Of a DNA stretch of 64,000 nucleotides, positions 11,763-25,600 are shown one piece after another; positions within the stretch are counted from its first letter, which is position 1, and each line of letters begins with the position of its first letter. Below the pieces are notes generated by a model that saw only the letters and a program-made list of their open reading frames with translations, was not told the DNA's origin and made no database searches. Origin of the DNA: Trematomus loennbergii (lineage: Eukaryota; Chordata; Actinopteri; Perciformes; Nototheniidae). The stretch is taken from NCBI GenBank assembly GCA_012861695.1, contig JAAOOA010000127.1, forward strand, positions 26,908,556 through 26,972,555, written 5' to 3'. The translations under genes were made by a program, and so were the position numbers.

Positions 11763-12242
11763 AGAGGTGTAAAGTAACTAAGTAGATTCACTCAAGTACT
11801 GTTCTTAAGTACAATTTTGAGGTATTTGAGTATTTTCCTTTCCGCTACTTTGTACTCCTACTCCACTACATGTATAGTTACTTTACAGATGTGGATGAAT
11901 GATGTGAAATATAACCAACTGTTAAATCAGACTTTAGTTCCACCTGGAGTAAATTCACAAGCTACCCTGCAGTATACAAAGTCATTAAAACTAGCTGCAC
12001 TTTACTAGCTTTGATAACACTTATGCATCAATAATTATAATCAAAACATATCCTATATATATTATCTGCAGAATGACTACTTTTACTTTTGTTACTTTAA
12101 GTATATTTTGATGGTAATTATTTTTATACTTTTACCTGAGTAACATTTTGATTGCAGGACTTTTACTTGTAACACAGTATTCCTACACTCTGGTACTTCT
12201 ACTTTTACTTAAGTACAATATGACTACTACTTCCCCACCTCT
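11763..12242. mobile_element. hAT-like MITE of the AAGTACT family, copy 1
   Basis: Begins AGAGGTGTAAAGTAAC and ends with ACTTCCCCACCTCT, an imperfect inverted pair, with many internal CTTTTACT and AAGTACT motifs. A second copy at 50809-51268 shares the internal run CCACCTGGAGTAAATTCACA. A target duplication could not be seen. Confidence 0.7.
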
Positions 12243-15200
12243 GTGTAAGAGAGACATTGTCAGGATTAAGCACAGGAAGTGAGGAGACAGTAGGCGGTGA
12301 TGTGTAGCCTTTAGTGGCTCTCCATCTTGAGTGTTATTGTTAAGATAAGCTGACGTCTGACCCATGAACACTATTTATGCTGCGTCTACTGCATGCTAGC
12401 TGAGCTGGTGACGTACTTTCAGTAATGTCACGATGTCATGAGTGAACTCAGCCACAAACACCAGCGTCCTGCTGAGAGGAGAGCCCTCTGCACACCTCCC
12501 TCCTGCAGCTAACAGGTCTTCTCTCCTAATCCACTCGGAGACAAGTGATGCATGATGACTTCTCGGAGAGCGAGTGAGCGGCTTCTTGCAGAGAATAGAC
12601 TCTGATTAAGTACATCTGTGAGATGGGAGACGTTATCTCCAGACGTATTATGGTTTAAGTGTTGGACTGTGATGCTTGTGTCGTGAGGAGAATCCCAGAG
12701 GTACACAAACTGGAGAGATCATGAAGTGTGAGGCAGACACTGGTTTTACTTATTCCCAGCAAATCCCTCAAAAAGGATTTAACAACGTAACACTCTGACT
12801 TCCTTACACCCTGTCTGTGGCACTTAGACTCGGCCCATTGGTTCCAACAAGGGACGTTCTGTAAGTCCTCAAAAACAAGAAATAAATATTGTTTCATCTC
12901 TTCAAACAGTACGGCAAGTTTTTTGTTTTTGAGTATCAGTCAAAAAGGAGTCTGCATTTGACAATGGGCCCCTGGACACAAACATGAAAATGTCCTGCCT
13001 ACAGTAGTGGCAAGACACAAATACATTTTAGTTGTTAAGCATGTTTTTGTAGTTGTTTTCCCCCTTATTGTGTCATTTTGTCGTTTTTGTGTGTCTCATT
13101 GTCATAATTATGAGTGTCTTTGTAGCTGATTTGATCTCATTTTAGTCATTTTTTATTCTTTGGGTCATTTTGAGTATCTCCCTGGTTGGTACGAGTCTCT
13201 TTTTTGTGTTTTAACAAGGAATACAGAAGAATATTAAATATGAGGATATCTGGGCTTTTGGGTGACAATACAAAAATACAAAATATCATCAGCAATTATT
13301 TCAACTATCATGCATAAAAGAGCAAGTAAAGCAAAATAAAAACTTCTATAAACACATCTACTGTACTTCCTGTCTCCCAACCAATGAAGAGGATGGATAA
13401 ACACCAGCTGGTGGCACATAGCTCTCCTCACCTCTCCTCTCATCTCTCACACAAACACACAAGTTAGTCATTGTTTGTCTTTTGCCTGTAAAGCTGTCAT
13501 ACTTCGAGTAACCACTTCTACTGCAGAATTACTGCCTGTTTTCACGTGTGGCGACGCAACTCTGGAAGCATTTGCGTCACTGCATTTCTGCTAAAGGAGT
13601 GTTGGACAGTTTGGAGATACAGTAGACAGAGAGGAGAAAAACATATTTGTCATCTTTTGGGGTGACAGATTGATCCGCTTCATGCGTCCACTTCCCGCCT
13701 TCTTTCTCCAGCAACCTCGTTTTTGGGCAGAGCAGTTTAGAGAGTGTGTTAAAGCATCACTGTAATAACCACATGCATGAGGATATTCCCCTCCTAATTA
13801 CTTTCACTGTCTGATTCGGAAAACATGACAGATGCTTAGTGTCCTAAAGCATGAAGTATATATTATGCTTGATTATATACCCAATTTCTTCAAAATGAAA
13901 AGTGAGGAGTGTCACTGACTGTAGACTTTTGCCTCAAAATGAAAGCCTGCTGCAAGGACAATAAGGCTTTTCACGTTTTTTCTTAAGCTTTGGAACTGAA
14001 TTACACAATGGTTAATTAACCAATCACTTAAATAACTAAATCTGCAGGAAATCAGTGCAGAGGAGGTCATGTTACTCTGTGACGTGCATGGTGTGTTGGC
14101 TAACAACCTGACAGATGACATGAGTGCATAAAAGGGCAATCGTGTGTTAAAAAGAACATGCAGCACATGGAACAAACTGTACGAGCCGTCAAAGCATCAG
14201 GATGTCTGAGGGAGACTGAAAATACGTAATCTTGTTAAAGTGCCTATGTTTTTTCCTTCATTGCAGGTGGGATGCCAAGAGGTTTGAAAGGCAACATCAC
14301 TGCTTTAAGTGCACTTTAAGTGTAATGGCAGTGTGTTAGCCGGAGTCTGAGCAGACAGGACGAGACAGAGCCGAGCGCAAACATCTTCTTTGGATCAACA
14401 GCTGTAAATTACCTAAATATATATAGGAAGTGCTCTGTCATGGTCTGCAAGAATGAACAGATATTTTGATATTTCATGCTTAAAGTTTGTGAAATGAAAA
14501 GCATTTACTTTTTAATGGTTTGATGTGCCATTGTTTTATTCTTTAAATGAAAGCACCTTAATGCTTCCTTTAGAAACTAGGACAATAAACGTAATGTGTT
14601 GCTGATTTCTGCTTTAAATCGCTTTCCTTTTGTTTGTTTGTTCACTGCTTAAAGGAATCACACCAAACATGAGTTGTGTGTGATTAGTAAACAAAAGAGA
14701 TGCCAAAACATGTATTAATATTGACACATACAACAGATCATACAGGGAACTAAATACCCAACTTTGTTTAAGATTAAAACAGTGTGTGTTTCTAATTTAT
14801 ACTTTGCTTGCTTTTATGTGAAATGGATATTCTGTTTTTGCAACAGCAATTTATTTTAAATGTGAAATTAAAATGATATCTAGTTTGCCCCCACTCCCAT
14901 TATTTTTGGTTTCTGGATAATAATCAGCTATCTATTATATTGTCTTTTTATTCTCTGTCTCCATCAACATATGTTTCTTTTTATGTTATTTGGCATCTAA
15001 TTAAGTGCACCAGGTTTTTACAATTCGGTCATCACTAAAAAAGGGTCACGTCATTAGAAAATGTCCTAAGAACAAGTAGAAAAATGTTCCCAAAACAAAC
15101 CATTTCTCTGCCTTGTTTGTATTACAAACACAAGCCGGGAGACCAGACTGTTGGGTTAGATCAGAATCTTTTTTCAAGATGGCACTCAATGAAGAATGTT

Positions 15201-16091
15201 CCACTTCTGTGACGTATAGAAGACTGTATTTACATCTTGGCACGGCTATGCTAGTAAATACGCACTCATATGCAGGTCATTATGATAAAAAATGTGGTAC
15301 CATATTTGCTTTGGAAAGAGTCCTCTCTGCCAAACTGAGAGCATCTGCTGAGTGCTTCCATCAGCATGGAGAACATTATGGCAGGAAGCATGTTTGTTCT
15401 TTGGTGTGTTTGTACTGTTACACCAACGCACAACCCACTGCGCCACACTATTACTGAGTCTACTGTCATTTATGAGTAAATACTTATCTACTTTAGAGAT
15501 TTATGTTAAAGTATTGGACTTCGGTAAGGTCATCAGGAATCATCCTCTGGGAGCAGGAAGAGCACTACATGTTATGACAAAACATCTCAAAGTTGAAAAG
15601 ACATTATCAATTTGGAACTCAGTAGTCACTACTGTTCATTAACAACGGGAAAAGATTAAACGAACACCTATTTGTGGTGGAAATGTTCTTTAATGTCTAT
15701 TTTACTTCCCATTCACTGTGATAATTTCTCATCACAGTTATGTTACGCACTTTGACCCCTGGCCCTGACAAGGATTATTTGTGCGTGTGTTTGTGTATGT
15801 ATGCATTAATGCACACACTGTTTGTGCATTCATATCCTATCGCAGCATTCTCCTCAAAACATCCCTGACCTACATCCTGGTATCATGACTGAGGGGGTGT
15901 CTGGTGTGGAAGGACAGAGAAAGCAGAGTATCAGCTTCTTTTATCTTTCACTCTATTTCAAAGCTTTTCTCAGCTCTTCATCTCCCCTGGTGCTGTAGAA
16001 AAGAGGTGGATATGGATGCAAAACAGAAGGTGACCCACATACCTCCTCTGCCTGTCCATGTGTTTGGACAAAATGACCAAAAACGCAGTCA
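12243..16091. other. Gene-free intergenic stretch
   Basis: No exon or gene is recognised on either strand over 3.8 kb. It contains only a short SINE head fragment at 15421-15452 and AT-rich runs. The segment 12400-12700 is less AT-rich and could be regulatory, but there is no direct evidence. Confidence 0.45.
15421..15452 (-). mobile_element. tRNA-like SINE head fragment
   Basis: On the minus strand it reads TGTGGCGCAGTGGGTTGTG, matching the A-box part of the SINEs at 3.0 and 6.9 kb (TGGCGCAGTGGG). Only about 30 bp are recognisable. Confidence 0.4.
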
Positions 16092-16099
16092 GTGTATAG

Positions 16100-16633
16100 C
16101 AGGGCTATTCAATTGGCGGCCCGCGGGCCAAATCCGGCCCCGGGGTGATATTTACTGGCCCTTTGAGTATAATGTTAAAAAGTAATCCATTTTTTTTTTA
16201 AAGATTTTATTTTTTATTTTTTTTTGTGCCATAGTGCCTTTATTGCAGAGAGGGTGTTACATTGAGAGATAGAGGGGTAAACAATGCCTGAAAACTTCGA
16301 CGGGCTCGGGTTTCGAACCCACCTACTATACTGTAGTGACAACTCCTTGATTGCATCTCTGCGTGAATGATTAGATCATTTCACCTAAATGAAATCAAAT
16401 GAAACATGTAGGCCTACTGAGTTCTGAACTTGCCATTTAGATCTATAAAGGCCTTGGGGCTATGTTGTTTGATTGAATTAAACACAATATATGCACTCCA
16501 CTATGCTGTTGTTATTTACTGTATCTGAAGCTCTTAAATATGATTGCTCATATTTCAAGCCATCTTTTTCCCGGCCCCTTGCTTTGGATCATTTTCATCA
16601 ACCGGCCCCATTCCAAACTAATTGAATAGCCTG
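16100..16633. mobile_element. hAT MITE with perfect 8-bp target duplication
   Basis: Termini CAGGGCTATTCAATTGG and CTAATTGAATAGCCTG are inverted repeats. Both sides carry GTGTATAG (16092-16099 and 16634-16641), an exact 8-bp duplication typical of hAT. CGG/GGCCC-rich subterminal parts resemble Charlie-type elements. A T-rich insertion with a SINE-like block lies at about 16188-16350. Confidence 0.9.
16188..16350 (-). mobile_element. SINE-like insertion inside the hAT MITE
   Basis: Begins with T-rich runs (a poly-A tail on the minus strand) and contains GGGTTTCGAACCC, whose complement GGGTTCGAAACCC fits a tRNA B box. The A box is less clear, so the call is tentative. Confidence 0.5.
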
Positions 16634-16641
16634 GTGTATAG

Positions 16642-17640
16642 CTTACTTTCACATGATACTGCTTTTTTCAAGGATTTGGATCATGGTTTATTATGATGCA
16701 TGCATTGTCATTATAAATTCTGAAAGGTTAATGCACAATCTAATTATTATAATAATGTGAACTTTGTGTAATTAAAGCGGTAAACTAATTACAGATTGAG
16801 GACTCAATTCAATGTGATTTTTCTGGTTAAACTCAGAGCATCATACTTTGCTTAAAACATGAGAAAACATTGAAAACCCAGACCTCCAGATCAAAGCCAA
16901 ACACTGAATGAGAGTTTTTCCATTTTAGGCAGTGAGACAGAGGGGCTGAGGAGGCCAAATAATTTGTATCACTGCTTTACTTGGCAAACTAGAGCATGTG
17001 ATTATTCATATTTAAACCAACATTATACAAAAAGTCCAAAGAGTCCTTTACCCATTTTTATTTTGCCTCTTTCCTTTTAATATCCCGGGGCAGGAAGAGT
17101 TGATCAAACGTTTATATTTGCACTATTTTTGAGGTCTTTATTCTTTCTTACATTGTACTGCAACTGCTGCAAAACAAATTCCCTTGGCATAAATAAAATG
17201 ATGTGTTATTTTATTGACCTCTGACATGTAGCCTATGTCTCACCCTAATATTAGTCTACCTTGATTTGTCCATTCTTATTATAGCTGGTAAGCTTTGTCA
17301 AATCTGTAGTGTCGTTTTGGAAAATGTCTTTGCACCTCTCTTTGCTGTTATGGTGTCTGGATCTATTTCATGCAGTAGGCTACATGCTCTGAATACAGCA
17401 GTATTACACAATGCTGTACAGATTACGTTAACTTTATAGATATAGTTCACTTTCTAACTCAGAGAAGGGCAGAAGTATTTATTTGATCCTAAAGTTACCT
17501 GTCACATCTTGAAAAAACGGCTACATAACGATTTTCCAACAAGTAAAGCTTTTAAAATTTAAATGCAAGTTGTGGCGTCAGTTCATTTGCCATACAGTCT
17601 AAGATTTGATTGACAGTGCCGTCCCCCAATAAAAAGGTTA
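16642..17640. other. Gene-free stretch upstream of ticrr
   Basis: AT-rich, with no recognisable repeat or exon. Confidence 0.4.
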
Positions 17641-17679
17641 ACAAGACTTGTAGCGAATCAACGGCTAGTTTACGCCTTG

Positions 17680-17790
17680 TTTCGACCAATAAGCTTGATG
17701 TCATAACCGAATGTAACCAATCACAGCGAAGGGGTGGGCTCCCCTTCTTGGAGCGCGAACGGTTAAGGACAGAGACGGCCACGAGAAAAT
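17680..17790 (+). promoter_or_regulatory. ticrr: Likely ticrr promoter with two CCAAT boxes and a GC-rich E2F-like site
   Basis: CCAAT occurs at 17686-17690 and 17717-17721, followed by GGGGTGGGC and GGAGCGCGAAC (about 17750-17760), which resembles an E2F site. No TATA is present. CCAAT plus E2F-like sites without TATA fit an S-phase gene such as ticrr. The start site is not determined. Confidence 0.5.
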
Positions 17791-17836
17791 GGCGAATATG
17801 GAGGAGTTTTTGTACGGGTATAACGTCATATTTTAA
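17789..17836 (+). other. Possible 16-codon upstream ORF in the ticrr leader
   Basis: ATGGCGAATATGGAG starts a short frame ending in TAA. The first ATG is followed by G, a fair Kozak context. If the leader is unspliced it would precede the ticrr start at 18110; if a splice removes it, it is irrelevant. Confidence 0.25.
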
Positions 17837-18109
17837 ACTTTATGCCATTTTAATAGCTTTTTATACTCGGTGGTGTTTCTTTTATGCATTTCTGGCTAGG
17901 TTGTTTTATTAAACGGCGAGCGCTACTCGTTTACCACACTAACGGAAGATCATTTGAAATATGTTGTTGTTACTCTAGCTAGCTACATTAGCTTAATAGC
18001 AGGAAACATGAAGTGCCTTCGTTAGCAATGAAATGACCGCAGAAATGACAAATACATTTATATTATTAATGGTTGAGTAAAAGGACTCTGTCACACTTCA
18101 TCTGAAGTC

Positions 18110-21100
18110 ATGGCTTTACACAACTTGGTGTTCGTCATCGATGTGGATTATGGAGATCACGAGTCAGGAGAGCAACTGGATGTCAACAGTCATCTGTTGA
18201 AACGAGGAATATTACAAACCCTGCTGCATTTCGGCTACAAATATGGATTTGACAAAGTGCGCTGGGGTTATAAATTCTTCCAATCCAAGACTGGCCGCAA
18301 TGCAAGCCTCATATCAAGGGGGTCAGACTTCAAGGAGCTTCGTCACAAGACCTTTGAGGACTTTGAAATAGAGTTTGAAGCTAAGGTTGACGTGAAGGAT
18401 AAATCGTGTCTGTCAAAGCAGAAGCAGAAATTCAATCATTCTGCCTGTGTTCACAATGCACTCAAAGAAACCCTGCTGGACTTCCAGTGGGACAGACCAG
18501 ACATCACCTCTCCCACCAAACTGTCTCTCAGGCCGAGGAAGTCTGTCCAAGCTGGAAAGCCCAGTGTTTCATTGGAGGATGAGACTTCCAGCAAGGGGAG
18601 GAATTTGGTGTTTGTTGTCTCGGAGTGTCCACGCTCCAGGTCACAATTTGTGGACTATCTTTCTTTGGGAAACAGTGACCTGCCTACAGATGTGACAGAT
18701 CAAATATTACCCAGAGGCCTTCACGACATGCTGCTTCAGCGCCAGGTTGTGCTGCACTGGATTGACAGTAGATCTCATGTCCAGGTGAGTACTGTTACTG
18801 TACTGTACTGTACTGACAAGTTTAAAATATAACCATTGAGTCATAAAAAACAATGTGACAAAATCACAATACATGTATACCAGTAAGTATAAATGGTGTT
18901 TATTTGGACTTTTCCCTGAATTTCTCACTTTATTGTTTGATATGATTTAGCTCAGCAAACCTACATAAAAGGTACTAAAAAAAGTTAGTTTACTTCTTAT
19001 GTCGTAGAAACAGGATTCAGCATATTGTGGGTTAAACAGAAATAGCCAGATCATACCATAAATCTACACCAACCTCAAACACTGCAGCTACTTACCAAAG
19101 TGGCTGTTAAAAGGATGTCACTTTTTCCACAGATTCAAGCACCTTTGATCTTTTGTCTCCCTCCAGGTCATGAAGTGTGAGGATCATGTTGGCGCTGAGA
19201 AGCTGTCCGAGGTCCTCGTTCAGCTGGGTGGCAGAGTGATCCCTGTGATTGCTCTGCTGAACCTCTGTTCCACTCAAAAGCCAGACTCAGGCTTCAGCAG
19301 ACAGACCTTTGCATTCAAGTCCAACGTTGGATACCTCCTGTCTTCTGAAAGGCTCCACCGCCTGGCTTTTCCTGTCACAGGTGGTGTTCTGCAGTGGGAG
19401 CAAGGTTAGTAGTTTCATGGAAGTAGACATCTACATGACTCAGCCATGCCCAAAATAGTGGAGATGTTAAGTGATCAGTGTTGTGTTGTGTTGTGTGTGT
19501 GTATTTCAAATACATTTGATTTTACTTTGTTTCTTTGCAAATATGTATTTGCCTAAGATAACACAGACCCCGTGTACAAACCAAAAAACATTTGGATAAA
19601 CATAAAGAACAGACCCAAGAGGCTTCATAACAATGTCTTGTATCTTCTCCGTGTTGAGATTTATATTTACAACGGTGCTACGAATGTATTTGTTACACAA
19701 CAGCAGAAATGATATGAAATTATAAGTGTCACGCAAGGGAAATTGAGTCCTTTGAACCTTAAGTTGGCAAAGTAATGCTTTTTAATGTGTTGTGTTTTTC
19801 CTTACTCATCCAGGTGACATGACACAGATCTGTGGCGTCACGGTAGAGCCAGTGTCTCGCAGACGCAGGCTTCTCCCAGAGTCGCTGGAAGTGTGTCTGA
19901 AAGCAGTGCTGCAGGGCTGGGATGCCTCTTCTCTGACGCAGAGCTCTACAGAGTCGTGGCTGCTTCAGTGCTCCAGCGGCAGTGAGGAGCGAGGAGCTGC
20001 TGCTGCCCTCCAGCACCTCCTGATGGAGCTGTCTGCTCGTGCTCTGCACATGGTGAGATCACAGGGCTGTTACACACAAGTGTGATCTCTATACACAGAT
20101 CTATGCATATAGTAAAAACATCCTGTTTGATACAAGGACAAGTTGAAGTACAAATTGTACTGAATTTTTGTTTGATTTCAACACATCATCTCACAATAAC
20201 TATGATTTAAAGGGTGTAGAGATACCGGGGTTGGGAGCAGGTTGTACACAAATCTTGTTATGGAACTTTCATCTGTGGGCATTTACTAATTCTCTTTTTT
20301 CCTCTTCTTGCATATATTGCTTGTTCTTCCAGCTGTCTGAGGTGAAAGACAGCGGCCTGGTGTATTCGGCTGTCCTCTCCCCGCTGTCACACACTACAGC
20401 TCTGCTCACCATTCTCCAGTCTGGAGTCGCCCAGAACAACCAGATCCTAACCGGCGAAATCATTGCCCCTGCCACATCAGAAACATCGGCTGATTTGCCT
20501 GATGTTGTGAGCAGCGTCCTGGGAGTAGTGTATGACATCATGGAGGAGGATGGAGACACTGTTGAGGGTAAGGATTAGGGATGGGTACCGAGCCCCGGTA
20601 TTACACGGGCCCCCGGGGCTGAATTATTAAAGACCGTGGTATCGTTAAGCTTCGACGTTATCGGTCTTTTTATCGGTACTGGAGACATGTAAAAAAACAT
20701 GTCATATCTTATGCTAGCTACACAAACATTATATTGCAGTTTTAGTGTCGCCAACTCCGTTTCTAATATGCAAAAAGACTGCAAAATACGTCTATGATTA
20801 TTTTTAGTGTTTTCGGTCTTTCCAATCCAGACGAGAGATCTCTCCCCCCGTCTGTGTGCGAGGGGCGGGGCAGTTTACACACACGCAGCTACTACATGCA
20901 GCAACACACACACACGGAGGAGATGGCGGAGAGAAAGTGCTCCGAGGTGTGGTTCAACCCGTCTCGATGTGGACAATGCTCGTTTGTCGTTACCAAAATT
21001 GCAATAAGAGTTTAGCATGTAAGGGCGGTAACACGAGCAATTTGTCTAAACATTTAGCAAAAGTGCACCACATCCAGACGGAGAAATGCACCGTTCGAAT

Positions 21101-22610
21101 GTCTTTCTAGTAGCTCTGTAGCCCACGAGTATCATTTCCACGTCAGGTGTTATGTATGCTATCAGCAACACACGGAGCTAACTCAATGATACAAACATGG
21201 GTTAATGATTAGAGGTAACTGAGTTATTTATTTTAAAGTTTCAGCTATTCTGTTTACAGTTCTGTCATCAGATTATTTAATACCATTTATTAAAACATTG
21301 TTGTTTCTTTTGATGTGAAATATTATGTATTTAATTTAAATAATAAGCAATGTTAATTTTGTTTACAATTTGTTTAGTTAGTTTACCTTATTTTTTCTCT
21401 CCAAAAGAACCGATAAGAGTACCGTTAAAAGACCGGATCGATAAGCGGTATCGATAAAAGTAGTAGTACCGTTAAAACCTTAACGGTACCCATCCCTAGT
21501 AAGGATGGAACATATTTAGGTTGCAAAACATCAAATGTGAATCCTAGAGAAACTCTTCCTGTATCATTACCAAAATATTTTAGATAGATTTTTGAATTAT
21601 TAAGAGCACACAGTTCACTGGTTACATTTTTGTATACTCTAAGAGGAAGGTACATTTTTTCATATGTAATGGAAGAAATACGTTTTTTTATATTGGGCTG
21701 TTTGAGTCCAGGTGTGCTGTGACCCGGACCCCCTGGAAGAAGAGATATTGTCTCTCAATAGGACCTTTCTGGCTTAATAAAGGATACATAAAAACATATA
21801 TATGTCGTATTTGCCTTGATGTTAAAGGTGGGGTAGGTAAGACCAATCATCTGAGCCGGCCCGGCTGAAATAACTGGATGGCCTACCTGCCTGTCAGCCT
21901 TCCATCTGTGCACAAACTTATCTCGGCCCTCATTGGTCGTGTGCGCGTTCGTGTGTGTTGGAGGAGGGGCTCTGTAAGGAAGTCTGAAGGAAGGGGCAGA
22001 TTTTTTCCGGTTGCGTACTTTCAGATTCTAGCGCACTCAAGCTGGTTTCTCCATTCTTACCTACCCACCTTTAAGTTCCTATCACTTTATATTACTAATT
22101 GAAATTCAAATATTGGAGGTAGGGAAGTTTTAAAGGTGTTAAATGGTAGCAGGATAGTTATATTCTAGGTAATGTTGTATTGCTAGTTGTTAATGACTGT
22201 TTTTGTTTTCATTCGTTCTTCAGACCAACCCATAGATCATCAGGTACCGGAGTGGGCTCAGCAGGAAGTCAGCCGTCGCCCGCTGACAACAGGCTTGTTG
22301 GAGTGTTGGTTCCCTCAGTCAGACCAGTCAGGAGTGAGTTCTCATTTAATGGAGTCGATGAGGTAAGATTTCATTTTAATTGTAGAGTTTGTATATGGTG
22401 TTTTTGAAGGAATAATTATATTAAACGCATTCAATCATGTTACAAAGAAAGTCCTGATGTTTGAGCGTCTTTGTTGCAGGTTGCTGGATGCAGTGCCAGA
22501 GTCAAAAGAAGAGGGGGAGCTGTCTGTCGTACAGCAGGAGCTGATTGGTGGGCTGGCTGAATTGTATCAAACATCCAAAGGGGCAGATGCCAAGAGGGGC
22601 AAGAAGAAAC
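18110..22610 (+). CDS. ticrr: ticrr exons 1-6: conserved N-terminal region
   Basis: Exon 1 starts [15 protein letters not shown] and includes [15 protein letters not shown] and [18 protein letters not shown], strong Treslin signatures. Exons 2-4 continue the N-terminal fold, with [19 protein letters not shown] in exon 4. Exon 5 has [12 protein letters not shown] and [18 protein letters not shown]. Exon 6 completes [18 protein letters not shown] and reaches a basic KRGKKKR end. Phases join without a break (0, 1, 0, 1, 2, 1). The start at 18110 is chosen because the family N-terminus begins there. This region includes the part that binds MTBP in vertebrates, which is known from the family and not seen in the sequence itself. 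Confidence 0.9.
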
Positions 22611-25600
22611 GTGAGAAAGCCTCAACTCAGTTTTAATCAAGATTGGGATATTTGTAGAAGCATAATGCTGCGTTCACACCGGACGCGATGCGAATATTCG
22701 CTTCGCTCTAAACGCTCGAGTTTCACCGCGGCTGTCAGCTGTGTTTACTCGCATCATTCAAACAAGACGCGCTGGCTCGGGGGCTACAACTACAACAAAT
22801 GAACATATTTTACCGTGATTACATTGTGATACACGTTTCTAAATGATGCCGAAGTAACAACATACTGATACCGGTTAGTAAAACCATGAATTAATGCTTT
22901 GACAAGTCTGCAGACAGACGGCAGGGAAAAGCCTTTTAAAATGCTTGTTTTCTGAATGAGATCGGTCGATCAGGCTAAACTAACGTTGTATCTGCTCGTC
23001 CAAACTCACAACAACGCCTACAGACATAAATAAAGCAGCGACTGTATTCACCATGACACAGCAGTCTGTGGTTTGTTCTTCTTTTGTCCAGTTTCTGAAC
23101 AGATATGAAGAGCTGTGAGCTCTGAGTGCTAATGCTAACAGCTAAAGGCTGATGTTTTGATTTTGTGGTTCTACGTCAGTGACGGCAGGCTGATATCCTC
23201 ACCGCTGATTGGCTACGCGAATGTGTCACGCGAATTTGACGCTCAAGTTGAGTCGAGCGGTTGTCGCGGCCCCCGCCAATCGCCTCAATCGCGCCGCGGC
23301 ATTCGCATCAACCGCTTCATGCTCGTCGTCGGAGCGAATTCGCGTCTGTCCGCGTCTCGCATTGACTTGACATGTAATCGCGCCTAGCCCCAAACATCGC
23401 ATCGCGTCCGGTGTGAACGCACCATAAGAGATACATTTCAGTCATAGGAGTCACCAAGTAGGTGCAGGTCTCCCTTGAAAAAGAGATCTATGATCTCAAG
23501 GGACAATCTGGTTAAATAAAGGTTTGAAATGAAATGAAGTATCATTTTAACACAAGTAATGTTTTAAATGTGAGAAAATAGAAGAATTCTAGTACTTTAC
23601 TATTTAGATCTTGACCTGAGGGAACGCAGCATAATATAATGTAAAAATTCTCATAATGTCCCTTCTTTGATCTACAGGTGGCGCCCAGCGTACACCGGTG
23701 AAGCAGAAGATGAAGACCATGAGCCGCTCCCTGCAGATGCTGAATGTGGCGCGGCTGAATGTCAAAGCCCAAAAGGATCAGGCAGAGGAGGAGCAGCTGG
23801 GGGCCGAGGGCCGGGGGGCCGACAGGACAGAAGACAAGGACCAGTAACAGGAACAAATCTGGAGCAGTGAGCACCATCAGTAAGTGTTAAAGTTTTTTAT
23901 TTATTTTTTTTTTTAAATATTTGTATTGAAAAGTAGCATACAAAGTGTAAGCAATAGTACAGACTTCTTTGTGGAAATCATGCTTCCCTTTTTCAACATA
24001 GAAGACAAACAGAACAGCCAACAAGGACCATTACTGTTTTCACTGTACATTCATGACTTGCCTAATGTCCTGAGTATCCCGATGATGCGGTCATATTTGT
24101 ACACGGGAAGAACACTGAAATGATCGCATCTTGTCTCTCAAAAGCTTTGGACAAGGTTCAACACTGGCTGAACAACATTTGCTTAGAGTTAAACGTAAAA
24201 AAACAGCATGCATGATGTTCAGTAAACGACCAGTCAAATCGAAGGATCCAACGTGTTTTTAAATGGAGCAGAACTAGAACTAGTCTCCCAGTTCAAGTAT
24301 CTTGGAGTCATAATGGACTCGAACTTGACTTTTAAGAAACATATTAAGAAAGTATTCAATACCATTAAATTCAACTTGCAACGTTTTAAACAAATTAGAC
24401 CTTTCTTAACTGTCAATGCTGCAAAGTCATACCTCCACTGTATGATTCTATCCCACATTGAATACTGTTTGACAAACTGGTCGTTTGCTTGTGCCACAAA
24501 CCTGAAACCCATAGAACAGCTGCACAAGAGAGCTATCAAGGTGTTTGACAGAAAGCCTATTCATACCACCACTGTACCATCCTTGAGAAACACAATTTCT
24601 TGAAGTTTTGACCATTTTAAGTCTTTAAAAGTATGTGTTTTTTTTATAAATGTTTACATGGACTGCCCCCCCCCCTTAGGGGAATTCATCCACAAAAAAC
24701 ACTGGACGCTGCACTTGGTCAGAAACCAGAGGAGACTGTGAAGTCCACCGCAGACGGACCACTTTTGGACAAAATGTCCATTAAGGGCAGCTCATTGTGG
24801 AATAGCCTCCCAACTGAGATACGGGATCGTCCCACTCTCAATAGTTTCAAAGGTCACTCAGAGAATGGTTGAGAAACAACCAGACGTGCAATCACCGCTA
24901 AATGCACTTTAACACAGGGGTATCTCCTCTTGCACTGTATGTAGCTCTTGTATCTCCTCTTGCACTTTATATGTCGTAGCTGCTATATTGTATTACCATG
25001 TCATAAATACTTGTATGCTGCTCTTGCTCTTTGCACCTTTTGCTATCATGTATTTTGTTTTTGCTATGTTTGTAAAATGTAATTTTCTAAATGTTTTATG
25101 TGAGGGGCTGCGGATGGAAATGAGCTCAAAGCTAAATCTGGCACTGTTTCGCTTGATACATTTTAATGTTTCAAATGTTCATTACTGTCTATTGTCCCTT
25201 TTTTATTTTTTATTTAACCAGATAAAAGCATTGAGATACAATCTCCTTTTCAATGCTGACCTGGCCAAGAAGGCAGCAACGTTACACATAACACAAACAT
25301 AAAAAATACAGAGAACCCTGCTAAATAAACGATTAAATGAAATGAACAAGAAGTAATAAAGAAAAAACATAGCATGACAGGAATACCGATACTTAATGAT
25401 ATACATAATCATAGTGAGAAAGAACATACAAAATAGTATATATAATACAAAAAATAAATAAACTTAAGGGGTGCAAATGAGCCCAACTACCCCCCCACCT
25501 TCCCTCCCCGAGCAGTGCCACCCAAGCCATTACAAAACGATTGTTTGTGCAATGCATCTCAGCCGACCGCCCCCCTTATAAACGAAACCATTGGACCCCA

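Noticed and set aside
17610..17912. 100-codon frame upstream of ticrr
   Set aside because: It overlaps the CCAAT promoter region, and its protein matches nothing; probably chance.
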